DNA from: an uncultured Gemmata sp.
Lineage (GTDB): Bacteria; Planctomycetota; Planctomycetia; Gemmatales; Gemmataceae
NCBI GenBank assembly: GCA_937924775.1
Contig: CALDUT010000006.1
Coordinates: forward strand, 1 to 64,000
Reading direction: 5' to 3'
DNA length: 64,000 bases
Shown: piece after piece, positions 36,307 to 44,533 of the stretch
Numbering within the stretch: the stretch's first letter is position 1
Layout: every line of letters starts with the position of its first letter
Made by a program: the position numbers and the translations under genes
The notes under the pieces: generated by a model
The model's input: only the letters and a program-made list of their open reading frames with translations
The model's database searches: none
Told to the model about the DNA's origin: nothing

Positions 36307-37602
36307 GTGAGCGATTCTCCATCGTCAGTTCCAGGTCATACGGCGTCGTCCGCGTGGCGGTGGTGGGTGTGTTTGGCGCTGCTGCTGGCGACATTGCTCA
36401 ACTACATGGACCGGCAGGCCCTGTCGGAGACGGCAACCGAACTGAAGGCCCTCTACAACCTGCACGATGCGCGGTACGGGCAGGTCGAACGCGGTTTCAG
36501 TTACGCCTTCGCGATGGGGTCGATTCTCTTCGGCTGGCTGGCCGACCGTTTCGGTCCGCGGTTGCTGTATCCGGTGGTGCTGGTAGGTTGGTCTATGGCC
36601 GGAATTGCCACCACGTTGGCCGCTTCGCCCCGAGTGGTCGCGTGGTGGGAAACGTCCGGCGACGAACCGGGGGAAGGCACGTTCCGCTGGCTGCTGGTGT
36701 GCCGCACCGTGTTGGGATTATTTGAAGCCGGGCACTGGCCGTGCGCTCTGATTACCGCACGGCAAGTACTCACCGCCCAGGACCGCGCCTTCGGCAATAG
36801 CATTCTGCAAAGTGGGGCCAGTGCCGGGGCGGTCATCACCCCACTGTATGTTTTGCTCGTGCGGTCGCTGGGCGGGAGTTGGGAAGTCGTCTTCTGGACA
36901 ATCGGGGCCTTTGGCCTGCTGTGGGTTCCGCTCTGGTTTGCCTTGGTTCGCCACGGCGATCTCGACGGGCCACCACCATCCACAACGTTCAGCTACCCGC
37001 AAAAGCCCACCGAGCCATTCAGTGTGGTGGTGCGGCGGTTCATCGTTCTGGCGATCGTGGTGACCTGCCTGAGCCTCAGTTGGCAGTTCATCCGGGCGTG
37101 GTTGCCAAAGTACTTGAAGGAAACGCATCACTACGCTCCTGCCGCGAGTGCCTGGGCGGTCGCTCTCTACTACATTGCGGCCGATGTGGGCTGCCTGATC
37201 GCCGGGTTTGTGGTGAAGGTGCTGGCCGCGCGCCGGAGCGTTCACAGCGCCCGGGTCAGGGGCTTTGCCCTGTGGTGCGGGCTGACGGCACTGGCCACCG
37301 CCGTGCCATTTCTCAGTAGCGACTTCGGAGTGCTGGTGCCCGTGCTGATGCTTGTGGGTGCTGGGATTTTGGGCCTGCATCCCATCTACTACGCCCTGGC
37401 CCAAGACCTGCCGACGCGGTACATGGGGCTTTTGTCGGGGCTCTTGGCGGCCCTCGCCTGGTTCGCCGTCGGCACAGCGCAGGCCGAAATCGGAGCTTAC
37501 ATCCGCGCCACCGACGACTACACCCCGGGCTTTCTGGTCGCCGGCGGCGCACCGCTGGCCGCTTGGGTGGCGATTGTGCTTTTGTGGAAGCCCACCCAAT
37601 AG
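36307..37602 (+). CDS. MFS transporter, anion:cation symporter-like
   Basis: A 431-residue protein with about 12 hydrophobic segments. LLNYMDRQALS at the end of helix 1 and GWLADRFGPRLLYP (motif A) between helices 2 and 3 are typical of the ACS branch of the major facilitator superfamily (hexuronate/phthalate/glucarate-type importers). The start is GTG with AGGAAAGGA upstream. It follows the creatininase-family gene and may be transcribed with it. A sugar acid substrate is plausible given the polysaccharide-related genes nearby, but is inferred only. The next gene is convergent. Confidence 0.82.
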   Translation: MSDSPSSVPGHTASSAWRWWVCLALLLATLLNYMDRQALSETATELKALYNLHDARYGQVERGFSYAFAMGSILFGWLADRFGPRLLYPVVLVGWSMAGIATTLAASPRVVAWWETSGDEPGEGTFRWLLVCRTVLGLFEAGHWPCALITARQVLTAQDRAFGNSILQSGASAGAVITPLYVLLVRSLGGSWEVVFWTIGAFGLLWVPLWFALVRHGDLDGPPPSTTFSYPQKPTEPFSVVVRRFIVLAIVVTCLSLSWQFIRAWLPKYLKETHHYAPAASAWAVALYYIAADVGCLIAGFVVKVLAARRSVHSARVRGFALWCGLTALATAVPFLSSDFGVLVPVLMLVGAGILGLHPIYYALAQDLPTRYMGLLSGLLAALAWFAVGTAQAEIGAYIRATDDYTPGFLVAGGAPLAAWVAIVLLWKPTQ

Positions 37603-37651
37603 TGGCAGCCCGGGTGCTAGCGGCTTGCTTCAGCGATGTTCCCTGGCTTCG

Positions 37652-39196
37652 TCACGCCAACGCAGTGGCTGAAGTGGTTTTCTCCGGGGGTGGTTCAATC
37701 ACTCGCATCGTCTTCCACTTCCCCTGACGGAACCGCCAAAGGAAGCACAGACTCATAACCACGATATGCAGCGTGGCGAACCCCCAGGCCCAATAGACCG
37801 GCTCCCCCATCCCCGAGAAACGGACCGCGAGGGCATCGCGGTATTGCACCACCAGATAGCTGGGGATCACCATGAGCGGCCAAGCCAGAAGAAACGTCAG
37901 CCAGGTGACGAATTTTGTATCGCCCGCGCCGCGCAACGCGAAGGCGAAGGTCAGGTTCATACTGTCGGCCAACGAGTAAATCGCCACACACACCAGCAAA
38001 TTCGGCACGATCGCGGCGATCGGCGCAAATTTTGCTTGCTCCTCGGCCGTATCTGGTTCGAAGGGCATCAAGAGCATTCCCGGCATGGTCAGGTAGATCA
38101 CCACAATCAACCACATGTAGCCGAACATCCACCACAAACCGGTGTAGGTGGTGCGTTCGGCAAGGTCGGGCCGGTCTTCCCCTAACCGTTGCCCCACAAG
38201 AATACTGATCGCCTGCCCCAAGCCAATCATCGGCAAGAAGGTGATCATATTGAGCGTGATGGCGATACTGGTCGCGCCCATCGCCGCCATACCCAGGCGG
38301 CCCACGAATAGCGTAAAGAGTGTGAACGCGAGAACATCCAGAAACATTTGCATACCTGCCGGACCACCGAAACGAAGTAACCGGCCAAAGAGTTCCCGTT
38401 CGAACTTCCACCCGCTGAGCGTGCGGAATTGTTCGCGAAACTGCGGGCGGAAAAACAGTCCTAGGCCCAACCCCGCCGAAGCCCACGCCCCCAACGCGGT
38501 GGAAAGCCCCGCCCCGGCGATGCCCATTTCGGGGAAGCCCCAGTAGCCGAAGATCAGCACCAGCGCCAAGGCGGCGTTCACCACGCTACCCACCGCGTCG
38601 ATGCCTAACACGGTCCACGTCTGCCCGCGACCGGAGAAAAAGCCATTGACTGCGGCTACCACCAGCATCGGCAGGGCCGCCGCAGCTAGATACTGCAAGT
38701 AGATCACTTCTAGCTGCTGCAACTCCGCGGCATGCCCCCCCAGGGCGACAAAATCCGCCGCCAACGGAATCATCGCCAGAAATAGCACACCACCGCCGCC
38801 GGCGAAGTACAACCCCTGCCACACCGCTGGGCCTACACGCTGGGGTCGTGCCGCCCCGGTGTATTGCGCTACGAACGTCGAAACATAAGCCGCTACGCCC
38901 TGCAGCAAGCCGAAGGGCAGCCAGAAGAGCATGACGGCAGGAAACGCCGCTGCGACTTCTTCCGGGTTGTGCCGCGACAACAGAACGCGATCGATCGCGA
39001 TCTGAATCGTCATGAAGCTTTGGCTGAGGACCAGCGGCAGGGCGAGTTGGAGCAATTCGCGGCTGCCGCCGGGTGTAAGACGGGGCGATCGGGAAAGCGC
39101 GTCATGAGAGGGGGCATCGTGCGTGTCCGCGTCCGGGGATGAGGCGATGAAAGCAATCGGCGGGCGTCCTGTCGGGGTGTGCAACTCCTCACTCAT
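37652..39196 (-). CDS. MATE-family multidrug/cation antiporter (NorM-like)
   Basis: A 514-residue protein with about 12 hydrophobic segments in two similar halves, as in MATE transporters. ELLQLALPLVLSQ begins helix 1, and internal patterns such as FLPMIGLGQAISILVGQ and ALRGAGDTKF match the family. MATE proteins export drugs or metabolites in exchange for Na+ or H+. The N-terminal extension of about 45 hydrophilic residues is unusual but has no recognised motif. AAGGA lies about 9 bp upstream of the ATG. It lies 12 bp after the DUF1080 gene on the same strand, so the two are probably co-transcribed. Confidence 0.85.
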   Translation of the reverse strand: MSEELHTPTGRPPIAFIASSPDADTHDAPSHDALSRSPRLTPGGSRELLQLALPLVLSQSFMTIQIAIDRVLLSRHNPEEVAAAFPAVMLFWLPFGLLQGVAAYVSTFVAQYTGAARPQRVGPAVWQGLYFAGGGGVLFLAMIPLAADFVALGGHAAELQQLEVIYLQYLAAAALPMLVVAAVNGFFSGRGQTWTVLGIDAVGSVVNAALALVLIFGYWGFPEMGIAGAGLSTALGAWASAGLGLGLFFRPQFREQFRTLSGWKFERELFGRLLRFGGPAGMQMFLDVLAFTLFTLFVGRLGMAAMGATSIAITLNMITFLPMIGLGQAISILVGQRLGEDRPDLAERTTYTGLWWMFGYMWLIVVIYLTMPGMLLMPFEPDTAEEQAKFAPIAAIVPNLLVCVAIYSLADSMNLTFAFALRGAGDTKFVTWLTFLLAWPLMVIPSYLVVQYRDALAVRFSGMGEPVYWAWGFATLHIVVMSLCFLWRFRQGKWKTMRVIEPPPEKTTSATALA

Positions 39197-39208
39197 AACG
39201 CGTCCTTT

Positions 39209-39940
39209 TCAGTTGAGGGGCAGTAGCCAGATGTTGCGATACTGCACCGGATGGCCGTGATCCTGCAGCAGGATCGGGCCAGGCTGAGATGGATCACCCC
39301 CTAGGCCCGCGGTGGTGTTATCCACAGGAATGGGTACATCGTCGTGGATCAGAACCCCGTTATGACGCACCGTCATACGCGCAGGTTCGATCTTTTTGCC
39401 GTTTTCGAACTTCGGCGCGGTGAACTCGATATCGTAGCTCTGCCACACTGTCGGGGCTTTACAGGCGTTGACCTTCGGGGCCGCGACCCCGTAAATGGCT
39501 CCGGCATCGTTTTTCCCGCTTTTGCGGCCGTAGCTATCAAGAACTTGCACTTCATAACGGCCTTGCACATACACACCACTATTGCCGCGGGCCTGCCCCT
39601 GGGCCTCAGGTTCGTAAGGCACGCGAAATTCCACATGCAGTTTGAAACGGCCACCGAAGGTCTCTTTGGTGATGATGTCGCCGTGGCCTTTGACTATTTC
39701 CATAGCACCGTCTTTTAACGCCCATTTCACTTCGTCTTTACCGTTCTTTTTCACCCATTGGCGGAAGTCTTTGCCATCGAACAGGACAATCGCGCCCGGG
39801 GGAGGGGGGACGGATTCCACGTCTTTCAAGTCATCCGGTTTGGCCACTGGGAAAGCCGCATCCAGCTTCCACGGGTCGGCCTGAGCCGACAATACCACCA
39901 GCGGGATGAGCACCACCGAGACTGCGAAGGCGCTAGACAT
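39209..39940 (-). CDS. Exported DUF1080 (3-keto-disaccharide hydrolase-like) protein
   Basis: A 243-residue protein with a signal peptide cleaved near SAQA. The mature part is a concanavalin-like DUF1080 domain, seen in AIVLFDGKDFRQW, NSGVYVQGRYEVQVLDS, and the C-terminal GPILLQDHGHPVQYRNIWLLPL. DUF1080 proteins are numerous in planctomycetes and include 3-keto-glycoside hydrolases; a role in periplasmic carbohydrate processing is likely. GAGGAG lies upstream of the ATG. It is divergent from the sulfatase gene (166 bp), so the two may share a control region, and it precedes the MATE gene on the same strand. Confidence 0.87.
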   Translation of the reverse strand: MSSAFAVSVVLIPLVVLSAQADPWKLDAAFPVAKPDDLKDVESVPPPPGAIVLFDGKDFRQWVKKNGKDEVKWALKDGAMEIVKGHGDIITKETFGGRFKLHVEFRVPYEPEAQGQARGNSGVYVQGRYEVQVLDSYGRKSGKNDAGAIYGVAAPKVNACKAPTVWQSYDIEFTAPKFENGKKIEPARMTVRHNGVLIHDDVPIPVDNTTAGLGGDPSQPGPILLQDHGHPVQYRNIWLLPLN

Positions 39941-40105
39941 AGCAGCAACTCCTCAACGGGAAAGGTTTGCCGAGATGATTGTATGGTTTCTGCCAGCAAT
40001 CACCCGTGGGATCCGCGGTGGGGGCTAGCCATCCAGGAGTAGGTAAGGTATCGTGGGCGGCAAGACACCCACACCAGAAACACCACCGTAGTAAGGGGAT
40101 ACCTT

Positions 40106-42670
40106 ATGAAAAAGACGCTGCTAGCCGTGGTCACCGCGGCGCTGACAATGGGCCCTGTTGCTGCCGCTGAGAAACCGAATATCGTCATTATCTTTACCGA
40201 CGATCAAGGTTATGGCGATGTCGGTTGTTACGGAGCAAAACAGTTCTCCACACCCAACCTGGACAAGCTCGCGCAACAGGGTATTCGTTTCACGGATTTC
40301 CACGTCTCGCAGCCGGTTTGCTCGGCGAGCCGGGCGTCGCTTTTGACGGGTTGCTATGCCAACCGCATCGGCATTCACGGGGCGTTGAATCCCAACGCTC
40401 GCCACGGCCTGCATGCCGACGAAACCACCATCGCCGAAATCTGCAAAAGCCAAGGCTACGTCACCGGCATCGCGGGCAAGTGGCACTTGGGCCATCATCC
40501 GCAGTTTCTGCCCACCCGCCACGGCTTTGATACTTACTTCGGCTTACCGTACTCTAACGACATGTGGCCGTATCATCCCGAAGCCAAAAAGGGCGCCTAC
40601 CCGCCACTGCCGATGTTTCAGGATGAGAAAATCATCAATGCGGATGTCTCACCAGAGGATCAAACGCAACTCACCACGCAGTACACCGAATTCGCAGTGA
40701 AATTCATCGCAGCCAATAAGGACAAGCCCTTCTTCTTCTATCTGGCCCATTCGATGCCCCACGTTCCGCTTTTCGTCAGCGACAAATACAAAGGGAAAAG
40801 CCCAGGTGGCCTGTATGGCGATGTGATCGAGGAAATTGATTGGTCGGTCGGCCAGATCATGAAAGCGCTCGACGATCACCAACTCACTGAGAAAACGCTG
40901 CTGATTTTCACGTCTGATAACGGTCCGTGGCTCAGCTACGGCAACCACAGCGGCAGTGCTGGGCCGCTGCGCGAAGGCAAAGGCACGGTTTGGGAAGGTG
41001 GCGTCCGCGTGCCGTTCATCGCCCGGTGGCCGGGCCAAATCCCCGCTGGGTCTGTGTGCCGCGAACCGGCCATGACCATCGACCTACTGCCCACCATCGC
41101 GGCCATCCTCGGAGCCGAACTGCCCAAACGGACCATCGACGGCAAAGACATCGGCCCGCTTTTGCGCAACGAACCCAACGCCCGATGCCCCCACCAAGCC
41201 TACTTCCACTACTACGGGCAAGGTGAATTGCAGGCGGTCCGCAGCGGTAAGTGGAAACTCATTCTGCCCCACACCTACCGGACCATGGCCGGCCAAACAC
41301 CAGGCCGCGATGGCCAACCGGGCCGCTATAAATTCGTGAAGATCGAACAACCCGAACTCTACGACCTCGACGCCGACATCGGCGAGACGAAGAACGTCGC
41401 CGCGGAACACCCTGAAATCGTGAAGAAACTGCTGGCGCTTGCGGAAAACGCCCGCGACGAACTCGGCGACGCTCTCACGCGACGCACCGGCCGCGGCGTC
41501 CGCGAACCAGGTCGGCTTCCGCCCGTTCTGCCCCAACCCCAACCAGCCGCAGCGGTACCGGAATTTTCTGCAGAACTCGTCTTCCCCTTGCACAAGCAGC
41601 ACAACCATGCCCCGGGCATCGTCGAATGCCCCAACGGCGACTTGCTCGTGTCGTGGTATCGCGGCAGCGGCGAACGGACTGCTGACGATGTCGCGGTCTA
41701 CGGAGCCCGCAAGAAGGCGCAGCAGAAGCACTGGAGCGAACCGTTCCTCATGGCCGATACCCCTGGCTTCCCCGATTGCAATACCGCGCTGTGGATCGAC
41801 AAAGATCAGAAGTTATGGCTGTTCTGGCCCGTCGTTCTCGCCAACTCGTGGGAATCGTGCCTCACCCACTACCGCATCTCATCTGACTATCAGAACGATG
41901 GCCCCCCCCAATGGAAATGGCAAGGCAACATCCCGCTGAAGCCCAAGAACTTCGAAACCGTGATGCTGCGGGAATTCGCGACATGGAAAAAGCAACTGAG
42001 TGATGTGGCGAAAGTCCCAGTGACACTCAGTGACGAGATGGTGAAGAAACGTGTCGCGGACAAACTGCTGTCGCGGCTCGGCTGGCAACCGCGTTGCAAG
42101 CCCACGGTACTATCCTCAGGGCGAATTCTCTTGCCGCTTTATTCCGACACTTACTCCGCCAGCATCATGGCCATCAGCGACGATGGCGGCCAAACGTGGA
42201 CCGCATCAGAACCGTTGGCCGGCTTCGGCAGTATCCAACCCGCGGTTCTGGAACGCCGCGACGGTACGCTCGTCGCCTACATGCGGGAAAATGGTCTGTT
42301 CAAGAAAATCCGTGTGGCGGAATCGCAAGATGGTGGCGTCACATGGGGCAGCGTGTATTCCAGCGACCTACCCAACCCTGGTTCCGGGCTCGATGCGGTG
42401 AAACTGGCCAGCGGGAATTGGCTGCTGATTTACAACGACACCACCCGTGGCCGCAACAGCCTCGCGGTGTCGCTCTCCGACGACGAAGGAAAAACGTGGA
42501 AGTGGACCCGCCACCTCGAAAAAGCCGACAGCGGCTCGTACCACTACCCGGCCGTCATTCAGGCGAAAGATGGCAGCCTCCATGCGGTGTACAGCTACTT
42601 TGTCAGCGATGGAAAAAGCATGAAACACACCCGCTTCAACGAAGCGTGGATCAAAGCCGGCGACCAATAG
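40106..42670 (+). CDS. Exported sulfatase fused to a sialidase-like (BNR) domain
   Basis: An 854-residue protein with a signal peptide (cleavage near VAAA). Residues about 22-460 are a type I sulfatase: [11 protein letters not shown] supplies metal ligands, and Cys72 in CSASR (C-x-A-x-R) is the residue converted to formylglycine, followed by LLTG; GKWHLG and SDNGP are further active-site motifs. From about residue 490 there is a second domain with Asp-box repeats ([25 protein letters not shown]), a six-bladed sialidase-like propeller. Many planctomycete sulfatases act on sulfated polysaccharides; the fused domain may bind or cleave the glycan. AAGGGG precedes the ATG. A sulfatase-activating enzyme is not in the window. 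Confidence 0.87.
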   Translation: MKKTLLAVVTAALTMGPVAAAEKPNIVIIFTDDQGYGDVGCYGAKQFSTPNLDKLAQQGIRFTDFHVSQPVCSASRASLLTGCYANRIGIHGALNPNARHGLHADETTIAEICKSQGYVTGIAGKWHLGHHPQFLPTRHGFDTYFGLPYSNDMWPYHPEAKKGAYPPLPMFQDEKIINADVSPEDQTQLTTQYTEFAVKFIAANKDKPFFFYLAHSMPHVPLFVSDKYKGKSPGGLYGDVIEEIDWSVGQIMKALDDHQLTEKTLLIFTSDNGPWLSYGNHSGSAGPLREGKGTVWEGGVRVPFIARWPGQIPAGSVCREPAMTIDLLPTIAAILGAELPKRTIDGKDIGPLLRNEPNARCPHQAYFHYYGQGELQAVRSGKWKLILPHTYRTMAGQTPGRDGQPGRYKFVKIEQPELYDLDADIGETKNVAAEHPEIVKKLLALAENARDELGDALTRRTGRGVREPGRLPPVLPQPQPAAAVPEFSAELVFPLHKQHNHAPGIVECPNGDLLVSWYRGSGERTADDVAVYGARKKAQQKHWSEPFLMADTPGFPDCNTALWIDKDQKLWLFWPVVLANSWESCLTHYRISSDYQNDGPPQWKWQGNIPLKPKNFETVMLREFATWKKQLSDVAKVPVTLSDEMVKKRVADKLLSRLGWQPRCKPTVLSSGRILLPLYSDTYSASIMAISDDGGQTWTASEPLAGFGSIQPAVLERRDGTLVAYMRENGLFKKIRVAESQDGGVTWGSVYSSDLPNPGSGLDAVKLASGNWLLIYNDTTRGRNSLAVSLSDDEGKTWKWTRHLEKADSGSYHYPAVIQAKDGSLHAVYSYFVSDGKSMKHTRFNEAWIKAGDQ

Positions 42671-42886
42671 CCGGCGATCCCACACCGATCCCCATTACTG
42701 TACTGTCTGTCGGTATCTCTTGGGAAGGCCCACCGAAGCCCACACCAACCCTGCAATCTCGCGGTGGCCCGCAAGGACAAGCAAACCGCAGCCGCGAAAA
42801 ACCGTCCCGAGCGGCCGCAATCCAATAGCCGAAGTCGGTTCGACCCGCAAATTCCCACCAACTTTTTCCTTCTAGGAGTACGGTTC

Positions 42887-44161
42887 ATGTTGACGACCCG
42901 CCGCCAGTTCCTCGCTACCTCGGCTCTCACCTTGACCGCGGCCAGCTACACGCGTGCTGCGCAAAAGCCCAATGAGAAGATTCGGCTCGCAGTCATGGGC
43001 CTGCGGATCCGCGGTAAGCAACTGATCCCCGGCTTCGCGAGCATTGCGGGGGTCGAAATTTCCCACCTGGTGGACCCCGACCCGGCGATGGTGAAAGGTG
43101 CGCTCGAGGCTCTGAAGAACCCGGCCGCGCCGCCGCAGATCGAAACCGACATCCGCCGGGTGTTGGACGATAAAACCGTCACGGCGGTAGTCGTCAGCGC
43201 CCCAGACCACTGGCACGCCTTGGCCACCATTTGGGCCGCCGAACGCGGCAAGCACGTTTATGTCGAAAAACCGGTGTCGCACAATCTCATCGAGGGGCGG
43301 CGGATGGTGGAGGCCGCCCGCAAATACAAGGTCCAGATTCAAGTAGGTACGCAGCGCCGCAGTGCCAGCGCTGTGGATGCGGCCCGCGAGTACATCCAGG
43401 CCGGGCGACTCGGCAAAGTCGCCTTCGCACGCACCTGGATCGCCGGCAACCGGCCCAATATCGGCTACGCGAAACCGCAAGAGCCGCCAGCGGGAGTCGA
43501 TTACAACCTGTGGCTGGGGCCAGCGAGCGGGCCGTTCACCAAGAACCGTTTCCATTACAACTGGCATTGGTTCTGGGACCTGGGCACCGGAGAGTTGGGC
43601 AACAACGGTATTCACTCCCTCGATGTGGCTCGGAACGTCCTGGGGCTGGATCTGCCCACCACCATCCGCTGCGCCGGCGGTAAATACTACTACGACGACG
43701 ATCAAGAAACCCCGGACACCCAAATTGCCAGCTACGAATTCCCCACCGGTCCTGGCGGTGCCAAAGGATTGACGCTCATCTGGGAACACCGCGTCTGGGA
43801 AAAGAAAGGCCCCGAAGATCAGTCCTTCGGCATCAGCATTCATGGCGACAAAGGCACCCTGCTTTTCAAAGGCGATGGATGGGAAGTCCGCGGTGGCGAC
43901 GGAACGAAAGTGGCGGCGGATAACAACATCGTCGGCAAGCACCAAAAGAACTTCATCGACGCCATCCGCGGCGACGACAAACTCCGGGCCGACATCGAAA
44001 TCGGCCACAAGAGTACAACGCTCTGCCATCTGGGCAACATCGCCTACCGCACAGGCTTAACACTCACTTTCGACCCCAAGACCGAAACCACACATTCCCC
44101 CGAAGCCAATCAACTCCTGGGCCGGGAATACCGCAAAGGCTTCGAGCTGCCGAAGGTTTGA
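42887..44161 (+). CDS. Tat-exported Gfo/Idh/MocA family oxidoreductase
   Basis: A 424-residue protein with a twin-arginine signal (TTRRQFLATSA) and a Rossmann domain (IRLAVMGLRIRGKQ; the glycine pattern is slightly unusual). EKPVSHN carries the catalytic Lys of the family, and a GFO_IDH_MocA C-terminal domain includes WHWFWDLGTGELGNNGIH. Such exported enzymes oxidise or reduce sugars with bound NAD(P) and are abundant in planctomycetes. TAGGAG lies about 9 bp upstream of the ATG. It lies 216 bp after the sulfatase on the same strand, and a role in the same glycan pathway is inferred. Confidence 0.9.
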   Translation: MLTTRRQFLATSALTLTAASYTRAAQKPNEKIRLAVMGLRIRGKQLIPGFASIAGVEISHLVDPDPAMVKGALEALKNPAAPPQIETDIRRVLDDKTVTAVVVSAPDHWHALATIWAAERGKHVYVEKPVSHNLIEGRRMVEAARKYKVQIQVGTQRRSASAVDAAREYIQAGRLGKVAFARTWIAGNRPNIGYAKPQEPPAGVDYNLWLGPASGPFTKNRFHYNWHWFWDLGTGELGNNGIHSLDVARNVLGLDLPTTIRCAGGKYYYDDDQETPDTQIASYEFPTGPGGAKGLTLIWEHRVWEKKGPEDQSFGISIHGDKGTLLFKGDGWEVRGGDGTKVAADNNIVGKHQKNFIDAIRGDDKLRADIEIGHKSTTLCHLGNIAYRTGLTLTFDPKTETTHSPEANQLLGREYRKGFELPKV

Positions 44162-44274
44162 TCGCGACGAAGTAGTAAGAGCCGAACGTTGTGCGGGGAC
44201 TTAGGGTTCGCCGCGAGCCGGTACAGTGGCCCGCGGGGCGGCCTTCTGTCTCAGAGCGTCACTTTTTCACGGCG

Positions 44275-44456
44275 GGGATGTCGACTTTTGTTGAAATGTT
44301 CCACGTGGAACGTCGGCGAATGTCAGAATGTCGTATTGAAATCTTTGTACAATATGAACTTATGGATAATTATTGTTTTTTCTCAATTTTCCTCTCTGGC
44401 ATTAATGCGCAAAAAGAATTCGCCAGAAAGCAACAAAAATAGACAAAAATATACAC
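44275..44456. repeat. parS-containing AT-rich element, copy A
   Basis: An AT-rich island between two convergent genes (44162-44533). From 44297 on, it aligns without gaps for 160 bp with the element at 59159, at about two-thirds identity by hand count. The conserved ends are the parS-like site plus CGTCGGCGAA, and the tail ACAAAAATAGACAAAA 136 bp downstream in both copies. Both copies have the same orientation. A 54-codon frame (44278-44442) runs across it, and a frame of the same length crosses copy B, but the differences between copies are not concentrated at third codon positions, so coding is doubtful. Confidence 0.75.
44297..44312. promoter_or_regulatory. parS-like centromere site (ParB-binding), copy A
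   Basis: TGTTCCACGTGGAACG contains the perfect 14-bp palindrome GTTCCACGTGGAAC and matches the widely conserved bacterial parS 16-mer at all positions but the last one (A expected). ParB-CTP clamps load at such sites for chromosome segregation. The same 16-mer occurs in copy B. parA and parB are not in the window. Confidence 0.78.
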
Positions 44457-44533
44457 GCATTCCGGCTCTTCCCAACCTACGCCGCAAGAACCAGCGGCCC
44501 GCCGCCAACGCCCGGGTGGATTGCGTCTGGGGT

